From contig JAOZRQ010000079.1 of NCBI GenBank assembly GCA_029940115.1, forward strand, positions 1 through 17,359: a DNA stretch of 17,359 nucleotides. Reading direction: 5' to 3'. Position 1 is the stretch's first letter, and each line of letters begins with the position of its first letter. Below, one piece after another: positions 12,272 to 17,359 of the stretch. A program made the position numbers and the translations under genes. The notes beneath the pieces are model-generated. The model worked only from the letters and a program-made list of their open reading frames with translations. It was not told the origin of the DNA and searched no databases. This DNA is from Desulfobacterales bacterium (GTDB taxonomy: Bacteria; Desulfobacterota; Desulfobacteria; Desulfobacterales; 4be13).

Positions 12272-12381
12272 AGAAGGTGTTTGAAAACACCTGCCTGCCC
12301 GTGCCCCTTGCCCGTGCCCGTGTCCTGTGCCCCTGCCCGAAACCAGTACAGATAGGGGCAGGGAGTTTTCAAACACCTTCT
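12272..12381. repeat. 110-bp inverted repeat with GC-rich hexamer interior
   Basis: Seventeen-base perfect arms AGAAGGTGTTTGAAAAC (12272-12288) and complement (12365-12381). Within them lies a degenerate six-base array of GTGCCC/CTGCCC units (about 12290-12345) and a second, inner CCCCTGCCC / GGGGCAGGG pair. It sits 23 bases before the clpS start codon. I could not find a flanking target duplication. Confidence 0.75.
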
Positions 12382-12474
12382 CAGTCATTCCATCGAATCT
12401 GTTTGGTTGTTCAGTTTCCATTTCCAAAAGTTCTGTGCTGTCGCAATCCCCCTCAGAATCAGGTCACACATGTC

Positions 12475-12632
12475 CTTGTCCTTAAACTTCAACGTGAACG
12501 TGTGCCCTGAACGTGAACCTAAACGCCGGCCCTTGAACGTATCCTTGAATGTGAACTGAAGTTCAAGTTTACGGTCAAGTTCAAGTTTACGGTCAAGTTT
12601 ATGTTCAAGTTCAAGTTCAAGTTTACGGTCAC
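12475..12632. repeat. Hexamer array (AAACTT / GAACTT / GACCGT) just past secA
   Basis: Read on the minus strand, sequence from the secA stop continues as six-base units AAACTT, GAACTT, GAACAT and GACCGT, clear to about 12550 and then more degenerate (ACGTTC, AAGGAC types) to about 12475. Its first unit is only about 4 bases after the stop codon. Short frames through it give alternating hydrophobic/charged peptides and are not taken as genes. Confidence 0.8.
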
Positions 12633-12635
12633 ATA

Positions 12636-15239
12636 TCACGCCAAGCAACATTTCTTGTATTTCTTGCCGCTCCCGCAGGGGCAGGGGTCGTTTCTTCCGA
12701 TCTTCTTGTCCCGTTTGACTGGCTCCTTCTTTCTGTCGCCGAGATCTTTGGAATAGACGAGATTCTCCTCCTTGGGCATGCTGAATGCATATTGCTCAGG
12801 TTCGGAAAGCTCGACTTTGAAAAGTATCTCCAAGGTCTCCTCCTTGACCCGGCCAATCATATGCTGAAACATCTCGAACCCCTCTTTTTTGTAAACGATC
12901 AGAGGATTCTGTTGGGCATACCCCCGAAGATTGATCCCCTCCTTCAGATGATCCATGCTGAGGAGGTGGTCCTTCCAGAGGCTGTCAACGGTCTGGAGCA
13001 TGGCGATCCGCTCCATTTCCCTCAGCCTGTCTGCCCCGGCAACCGCCTCTCTTTCATTGTAAACCGCATTCGCCTCATCGGTGATCAGTTGATCCAGACC
13101 CTCCCTGTTTAATCCATCCAATGTGTCTTTGTCAATCTTCAATCGGAACTTGAACTGCTTGTAAACCGCGTCCCTGATCCCTTTCAGGTCCCATTCCTCC
13201 GCGAGAAGGGTCTCATCGGCAAACATCTCCGAGATCTCTTCAGCCTTTTCCGTGATCATCTCCTCCACCGACTCCCTCAGGCTTCCCCCGCTCAACGCCT
13301 CTCGGCGTTGCTGATAGATCACCTCCCGTTGCTGGTTCATCACATCATCATATTCAAGGAGGTGCTTCCGGATGTCAAAGTTGCGTCCCTCGACTTTTGC
13401 CTGGGCGTTCTCGATCGCTCTGCTGATCCAGTTGTGCTCCAGCGGCTCCCCCTCTTCCATCCCGATCCACTCCATCGCGTTGGTGATGCGGTCTCCCCCG
13501 AATATCCGGAGAAGGTCATCCTCCAAGGCCAGATAGAACCGCGAGGAGCCGGGATCCCCCTGCCTGCCAGAACGGCCCCGGAGCTGGTTGTCAATTCGCC
13601 GGGATTCATGGCGCTCGGTTCCGATGATATGCAGCCCCCCGACGTCCACCACCTCATTATGCTCCTTTTCCCATCGCACCTTGATCTCTTCAATTTGTGC
13701 GGGATTCGGGTTCTCCAGTTCGGCCAGTTCGGCCTCCCAATTGCCGCCCAGCACGATGTCGGTTCCACGTCCGGCCATGTTGGTGGAAATGGTCACTGCA
13801 CCCTTCCGGCCGGCCATGGAGATGATCTCCGCCTCTCTTTCATGGTGCTTGGCGTTCAGCACCGAATGGGGAATGGCTCTCCTTTTCAGTTTTCCGCTCA
13901 GATCCTCTGAAATGTCAACGGAGATGGTCCCCACCAGCACGGGCTGGCTTTTTCTGTATAGTTCCGTGATTTCGTTCAGAACCGCCTCGAATTTCTCATC
14001 CCTGCTCTTATAGATCACATCTGGGTGATCGGTCCGGCTCATGGGTCGGTTTGTGGGAATGATGATCACATCCAGGTCATAAATCTTTTTGAATTCCGCT
14101 GCCTCGGTATCCGCAGTGCCGGTCATGCCGGCGAGTTTGTTGTACATTCTGAAATAATTCTGAAACGTGATGGTGGCAAGGGTCTGGTTTTCATTTTCGA
14201 TCTTCACGCCCTCTTTGGCTTCAAGGGCCTGGTGCAGTCCCTCACTGTAACGGCGTCCGGGCATGAGGCGGCCCGTGAACTCGTCAACGATGATCACCTC
14301 CCCCTTTTTGACAATGTAATCCACGTCACGCTTGAAAAGGGTGTGAGCCTTCAGGGCCTGATTGATATGGTGCAACAGCTCGATGTATTTCGGCTCATAG
14401 AGGTTGTCCACCTTGAGGATCTTTTCGGCCTTTGCCACCCCATCTTCGGTCAGTGTGACAGTCCTGGCCTTTTCATCAATGGTGTAATCGCTCTCACGGG
14501 CAAGGCGCGGGATGATTTTGTTCACCTGATGATAGAGATCGGTTGATTTTTCTGCGGGCCCGGAGATGATCAGGGGAGTTCTCGCCTCATCAATCAGGAT
14601 GCTGTCCACCTCATCCACGATCGCGTAATTGAGCTCGCGCTGAACCAAGGTGCGCCTGTCAAATTTCATGTTGTCCCGTAAGTAGTCAAAACCGAACTCG
14701 TTGTTTGTGCCATAAGTGATATCCGCGGCGTATGCCTCCTGCCGCTCCTCATCATCCAAGCCATGCACGACGGTGCCCACTGACAGACCGAGGAAGTTGT
14801 AAATCTGCCCCATCCATTCGGTGTCACGCTTTGCGAGATAATCATTCACCGTGATGATATGAACCCCCCGGCCTTCGATCGCGTTCAGGTAGGCAGAGAG
14901 GGTGGAGACCAGGGTTTTCCCCTCACCCGTCTTCATCTCCGATATTTTCCCTTGGTGAAGTACCATCCCGCCGATGAGCTGGACATCAAAATGTCGCATC
15001 CCGAGGGTGCGGACTGACGCCTCCCTGACCGTGGCAAAGGCCTCCGGAAGCAGCTCATCCAGAGACTCGCCGTTTTCAGACCGCTGTCTGAGCAGAGCGG
15101 TCTGATTTTTCAATTCATCATCGCTCATGGCCTGTATCCCAAGTTCAAGCGAGTTGATGGTTTCAACAAGCGGTTGAAGTCGTTTCAATTCCCGTTCATT
15201 TTTGCTTCCAAAAATTTTTGTCAAAAAATTTAGTATCAT
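12636..15239 (-). CDS. secA: Preprotein translocase ATPase SecA
   Basis: Motor ATPase of the Sec pathway, 867 aa, which drives unfolded preproteins through SecYEG at the inner membrane. NBD1 carries the Walker A motif MKTGEGKT (102-109) and the DEAD-like DEVD (209-212); the preprotein cross-linking domain follows (~228-375), then NBD2 with TNMAGRGTDI and the conserved QLRGRSGRQGDPG, then the helical scaffold/wing region. The C-terminus ends with a zinc-binding SEC-C motif (NDPCPCGSGKKYKKCC; C853, C855, C864, C865), which in other bacteria contacts SecB and ribosomes. The start MILNFLTKIFGSKNEREL fits the family. Only modest AAGGA motifs precede it, in a tandemly duplicated 15-base leader. It lies downstream of the M23 gene, separated by 685 bases of repeats. 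Confidence 0.98.
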   Translation of the reverse strand: MILNFLTKIFGSKNERELKRLQPLVETINSLELGIQAMSDDELKNQTALLRQRSENGESLDELLPEAFATVREASVRTLGMRHFDVQLIGGMVLHQGKISEMKTGEGKTLVSTLSAYLNAIEGRGVHIITVNDYLAKRDTEWMGQIYNFLGLSVGTVVHGLDDEERQEAYAADITYGTNNEFGFDYLRDNMKFDRRTLVQRELNYAIVDEVDSILIDEARTPLIISGPAEKSTDLYHQVNKIIPRLARESDYTIDEKARTVTLTEDGVAKAEKILKVDNLYEPKYIELLHHINQALKAHTLFKRDVDYIVKKGEVIIVDEFTGRLMPGRRYSEGLHQALEAKEGVKIENENQTLATITFQNYFRMYNKLAGMTGTADTEAAEFKKIYDLDVIIIPTNRPMSRTDHPDVIYKSRDEKFEAVLNEITELYRKSQPVLVGTISVDISEDLSGKLKRRAIPHSVLNAKHHEREAEIISMAGRKGAVTISTNMAGRGTDIVLGGNWEAELAELENPNPAQIEEIKVRWEKEHNEVVDVGGLHIIGTERHESRRIDNQLRGRSGRQGDPGSSRFYLALEDDLLRIFGGDRITNAMEWIGMEEGEPLEHNWISRAIENAQAKVEGRNFDIRKHLLEYDDVMNQQREVIYQQRREALSGGSLRESVEEMITEKAEEISEMFADETLLAEEWDLKGIRDAVYKQFKFRLKIDKDTLDGLNREGLDQLITDEANAVYNEREAVAGADRLREMERIAMLQTVDSLWKDHLLSMDHLKEGINLRGYAQQNPLIVYKKEGFEMFQHMIGRVKEETLEILFKVELSEPEQYAFSMPKEENLVYSKDLGDRKKEPVKRDKKIGRNDPCPCGSGKKYKKCCLA

Positions 15240-15240
15240 T

Positions 15241-15270
15241 ATATGACGATTCCTTATATGACGATTCCTT
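15241..15270 (-). repeat. Duplicated 15-base leader of secA
   Basis: ATATGACGATTCCTT is present twice, back to back (15241-15255, 15256-15270). Read on the minus strand each copy carries AAGGA, so the possible ribosome binding site has been doubled directly before the secA start at 15239. Confidence 0.75.
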
Positions 15271-15273
15271 TTT

Positions 15274-15534
15274 CAATAGTTCGGACAGTTTTTGAAAATT
15301 AAAGGATCAGAAAATGTAACCTGTTGAAATCAGAGGACTGTGTACAGGACAAAAATTCGGGAATGGACGAGAAACCCGGCTTTTTCCCAAGCAAGCCGAC
15401 TGCAAGAAAAAGCCGGGTTTCCTTCCTCAAATCATTTTTTTGTCCTGTACACAGATCAGAGGATTTAACTTTTTGAAGCCGAAATCAGCAAATCCTTTGA
15501 AATCAACGGGTTCCAAAAACTGTCCGAACCATTG
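15274..15534. repeat. Long inverted repeat interrupted by the 117-bp element
   Basis: Arms 15274-15294 and 15514-15534 are inverted copies over 21 bases with one mismatch (core GTTCGGACAGTTTTTG). Removing the inserted element and one of its 9-bp duplications leaves a 135-bp inverted-repeat unit, similar in size to the other MITE-like elements here. Confidence 0.7.
15338..15454. mobile_element. MITE-like palindromic element, copy 1 (117 bp, 9-bp target duplication)
   Basis: Terminal inverted repeats CTGTGTACAGGACAAAAA and complement, plus an inner inverted pair GAAACCCGGCTTTTTC / GAAAAAGCCGGGTTTC. The element is flanked by perfect 9-base direct repeats ATCAGAGGA (15329-15337 and 15455-15463). 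It has no coding capacity, so it would need a transposase acting in trans. Confidence 0.88.
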
Positions 15535-15591
15535 TTTTTGAGTTTCGTTCTTAGTACCTGTGACCAAATGACATCCCCGGTTCGGCTTCAA

Positions 15592-15624
15592 AGACCTACG
15601 AGGTTTCAAAAACCTCGTAGGTCT
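15592..15624. repeat. 33-bp palindrome, copy 3 (loop variant)
   Basis: Same arms as copies 1 and 2 (AGACCTACGAGGTTT and complement, 15 bases) with CAA rather than a single base at the centre. It is free-standing in the secA/M23 intergenic DNA, not attached to a kinase gene. Confidence 0.88.
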
Positions 15625-15657
15625 TATATACAAAAACTTATGATCCGGTACTTAGCA

Positions 15658-15689
15658 CCGCCTAAAGGCGGAACTACAAACTTTTCGCT
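15658..15689. repeat. CCGCC-hairpin dispersed repeat, copy B
   Basis: CCGCCTAAAGGCGG followed by AACTACAAACTTTTCGCT. It matches 9-40. The match continues loosely for another ~130 bases (GCAAACC, GAAGGATGCC, TTGGTTTCTGAC), so the repeat unit is longer than the hairpin. Confidence 0.7.
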
Positions 15690-15781
15690 TAAAAAAATGC
15701 AAACCCATAAATGAAGGATGCCTTTCATTCCTTAATTATAATAAAATAAGTTGGTTTTGTATGATTTTCAACCAAACCAAC

Positions 15782-15814
15782 AAAAAAAACCAAGTTTTTC
15801 ACAAAACTTGGTTT
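15782..15814 (-). terminator. Rho-independent terminator candidate for the M23 gene
   Basis: A 12-bp perfect stem AAACCAAGTTTT / AAAACTTGGTTT with a 4-base loop, followed on the minus strand by a T-run. It lies about 110 bases after the M23 stop. The stem is AT-rich, and the stretch belongs to a repeat also seen near the window start, so a role as terminator is plausible but not certain. Confidence 0.5.
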
Positions 15815-15837
15815 CTGACAAAAAAATTGTAGGCATT

Positions 15838-15896
15838 CAGTTTGTAGTTCCGCCTCTCGGCGGTGCGAAACCGCCTGAAGGCGGAACTACAAACTG
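15838..15896. repeat. Inverted pair of CCGCC-hairpin repeats
   Basis: CAGTTTGTAGTTCCGCC (15838-15854) and its exact complement (15880-15896) enclose two small CCGCC/GGCGG hairpins. It is a head-to-head pair of the same repeat found at 9-40 and 15658-15689. It starts 29 bases beyond the M23 stop and could slow or stop transcription. Confidence 0.75.
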
Positions 15897-15924
15897 AACT
15901 TTCCGGAAAGTGGCCGTACAGGAA

Positions 15925-16848
15925 TCAGTTCAGTATATATTTTTCAGGGTTGATCGGTGTGCCGTTCAGTCGGACTTCATAATGGAGATGGGGGCCTGTG
16001 GTTCGTCCTGTGGATCCGATTTTTCCAACAATCTCCCCTCTCTTCACCGAATCTCCCGGTTCTTTGAAAAATTTGCTGAGATGTGCGTAACGGGTGGACA
16101 TCCCATGACCATGATTGATGATGATCAGCTTGCCCCAGAATCCTTTGTCATTGGCGAAGGTCACCGTGCCATCGGCTGCGGCCACCACAGGGGTTCCCTG
16201 CCGGTTTGCGATATCCAATCCTTTATGGAATTCCTTTATCCCGGTAAACGGAGACACCCGGCTTCCAAAGGAGGAGGTGACCAGTCCCCTTGTGGGCCGG
16301 ATGGCCGGTGTGTGCGCCAAGAGGTTTCCTTGGTCAACAAGGTGTTTCAACAGATGCTCAAAGCCTTTTTCCTGATTTGTCGAGGCCAGATCCAATTGAT
16401 TGACCTGCTCGTGCATTTCGCGAATCAGGCTGTTGTGCTTTTCTGTCAGATCAATGCTCGCGTCAATGTCTTCAGGCATGGATCCGCCGATCCCGAAGAC
16501 ACCTTGGCTATCCGAGTCATTAAGCCCGGCGATGATTCGTATTCGCCTTTCAAAATCGTTCAGGCTCGCCAGCTTCTCCTTTAGAGAATTGATTTTGGTG
16601 GCAAAGACTTGGATCTGTTTTCGTTGGACAGTGATTTCATTTTGATGACTCTGGACCCTTTTTTCAAGTTCCCGAGTGTCAAAAGAGGTCATCTTGATGG
16701 TATAATAGTCATGAATGCCAAGGCCCAAGGCAGTCATGCAGGAAAGGGTGAAAAATCCCGCAAAAACCAAAAAGCCTTTGGAAATGGATACCTGTTTTAC
16801 GGGTGTGTCAGCAGAACCAAATATGAAAAGCGTGATTTTTTCGCTCAT
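15925..16848 (-). CDS. Membrane-anchored M23 family metallopeptidase (LytM/murein hydrolase type)
   Basis: Predicted zinc endopeptidase acting on peptidoglycan cross-links in the periplasm, or a catalytically competent divisome/elongasome activator of the same family; 307 aa. A single N-terminal membrane helix (~25-47) is followed by coiled-coil segments (~57-100 and ~135-172) and a C-terminal peptidase_M23 domain (~190-305). Zinc and catalytic residues are all present: H208 and D212 in FHKGLD, H256 in YAHLS, and H287/H289 in GPHLHYE. Start at 16848 gives a clean cytoplasmic tail and helix; GAGAG lies a few bases upstream as a moderate ribosome binding site. The gene sits upstream of secA on the same strand, a common arrangement in this phylum, but a terminator candidate and repeats separate them. 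A palindromic element lies within its leader. Confidence 0.93.
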   Translation of the reverse strand: MSEKITLFIFGSADTPVKQVSISKGFLVFAGFFTLSCMTALGLGIHDYYTIKMTSFDTRELEKRVQSHQNEITVQRKQIQVFATKINSLKEKLASLNDFERRIRIIAGLNDSDSQGVFGIGGSMPEDIDASIDLTEKHNSLIREMHEQVNQLDLASTNQEKGFEHLLKHLVDQGNLLAHTPAIRPTRGLVTSSFGSRVSPFTGIKEFHKGLDIANRQGTPVVAAADGTVTFANDKGFWGKLIIINHGHGMSTRYAHLSKFFKEPGDSVKRGEIVGKIGSTGRTTGPHLHYEVRLNGTPINPEKYILN

Positions 16849-17154
16849 AATTATCTCTCATGCATTTTTTTTGACAGATGTTCCTATGTACAGGACAATA
16901 AAGTTGTGGACGGCGAGAAACCCGGCTTTTTCCCAAATGGGCCGACTCCCCAACTGCAAGAAAAAGCCGGGTTTCTTCTTCCATTCGTTTTTTGTCCTGT
17001 ACACAGCAGATGTTCATAAATTTTAAAAGAAACCGTGGATTCCAGCTTGGAATCTGACATTTTTTGTCAGGGATCATAAAATTCTGGAAACCCGAGTCTT
17101 TCACAGCCGTTTGACAACATGTTCCGATAATCTCCCTCATATCTTATATTTTCT
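16849..17154 (-). other. M23 5' leader region
   Basis: Between the promoter candidate and the M23 start are about 300 bases with no gene. They contain the second palindromic element (16884-17006) and two small adjoining hairpins, GATTCCA/TGGAATC (17038-17054) and CTGACA/TGTCAG (17054-17070). Any transcript from the promoter would carry these folded structures. Confidence 0.5.
16884..17006. mobile_element. MITE-like palindromic element, copy 2 (123 bp, 9-bp target duplication)
   Basis: Same terminal repeats as copy 1 (CTATGTACAGGACAA at one end, TTGTCCTGTACACAG at the other; one terminal mismatch) and the same inner GAAACCCGGCTTTTTC / GAAAAAGCCGGGTTTC pair. It is flanked by a different perfect 9-base direct repeat, CAGATGTTC (16875-16883 and 17007-17015). 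It lies 35 bases before the M23 start codon. Confidence 0.88.
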
Positions 17155-17182
17155 ATTATCATAGGTCTGATAGAACTGTCAA
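17155..17182 (-). promoter_or_regulatory. Sigma-70-type promoter candidate for the M23 gene
   Basis: On the minus strand TTGACA (17182-17177, perfect -35) is followed after 16 bases by GATAAT (17160-17155, 5 of 6 for the -10). Surrounding DNA is AT-rich. Transcription would start near 17148, about 300 bases before the M23 start codon. Confidence 0.55.
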
Positions 17183-17213
17183 GCGTAAATTTTAATTTGC
17201 TCAACTTTCTTTT

Positions 17214-17359
17214 GTCCCCGCGCTCGTTTCGGATTGACAAATCCGAAACCCTGCCGGATTTGGCAATCCGGCAGGAGCGGGAAGTGGAGGTCCCCGCGCT
17301 CGTCTCGGTCCCCGCGCTCGTTTCGGATTGACAAATCCGAAACCCTGCCGGATTTGGCA
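17214..17359. repeat. Tandem multi-hairpin repeat running off the window edge
   Basis: A 52-base segment at 17214-17265 is repeated exactly at 17308-17359, with an 18-base partial copy (GTCCCCGCGCTCGTCTCG) at 17290-17307. In the complete unit, two perfect hairpins (stems GTTTCGGATT and CTGCCGGATT, 4-base loops) stand side by side, enclosed by an outer CCCGCGCTC / GAGCGGG pairing, giving a three-way-junction fold. The repeat probably continues beyond the window. Confidence 0.8.

Noticed and set aside
12250..12372. Longer clpS start at 12372
   Set aside because: It would read through the inverted repeat; the ATG at 12249 has a strong Shine-Dalgarno and gives the normal ClpS length.
12385..12651. 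88-codon minus-strand frame giving a KLELELEHKLDRKLEL-type peptide
   Set aside because: The frame is produced by the hexamer array after secA. Alternating residues reflect the 6-base period, and there is no independent ribosome binding site.
17214..17359. CRISPR array at the window end
   Set aside because: Repeats are long, folded and nearly adjacent, with only one partial copy between them and no regular unique spacers.

Overview
The window looks like chromosomal DNA of a Desulfobacterota (former Deltaproteobacteria) organism, probably a large, repeat-rich Desulfobacterales-type genome. This rests on three things: the family-typical SecA start and SEC-C tail, the M23 peptidase / secA and clpS-clpA neighbourhoods, and the mix of long hybrid histidine kinases with very dense non-coding palindromes and short-period repeats. 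The genus is inference; no rRNA or tRNA is present to fix it. All intact genes but one lie on the minus strand.

Region by region: 1-378 is non-coding repeat DNA. 379-1527 (+) encodes a stand-alone archaeo-eukaryotic primase of the TOTE type with a Cys-rich C-terminus. 1528-1996 holds a short stray piece of clpA sequence and a MITE-like inverted repeat that seems to split a small open frame. 8441 down to 1997 (-) is a signalling cluster: a secreted protein with two RbsB-like sugar-binding domains (now split by a one-base frameshift), a membrane hybrid histidine kinase (HK1), and a soluble hybrid kinase with HPt (HK2) whose first receiver domain has lost its N-terminus. 8514-9147 is a broken second copy of HK1 with an out-of-frame internal deletion. 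9148-9700 is repeat DNA. 12249-9701 (-) is clpS-clpA, an N-degron adaptor and its AAA+ unfoldase, with a 4-base overlap. 15239-12636 (-) is secA. 16848-15925 (-) is a membrane-anchored M23 (LytM) peptidase, with a good sigma-70-type promoter about 300 bases upstream.

How the genes fit together: the sugar-binding protein, HK1 and HK2 could form a periplasmic-binding-protein-to-kinase phosphorelay of the LuxP/LuxQ or TorT/TorS kind. HK1 has a receiver but no HPt; HK2 supplies HPt. No ABC transporter gene or DNA-binding response regulator is present. ClpS/ClpA, SecA and the M23 peptidase are housekeeping functions.

The most unusual aspect is the repeat landscape. A 117-123 bp palindromic element occurs twice, each copy with its own perfect 9-bp target duplication; one copy sits inside an older inverted repeat and the other in the M23 leader. 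A 33-bp palindrome occurs three times, and one copy encodes the last codons and stop of HK1. Three short-period arrays (6, 7 and 6 bases) each start within about 16 bases of, or overlap, a stop codon. A tandem multi-hairpin repeat runs off the right edge.
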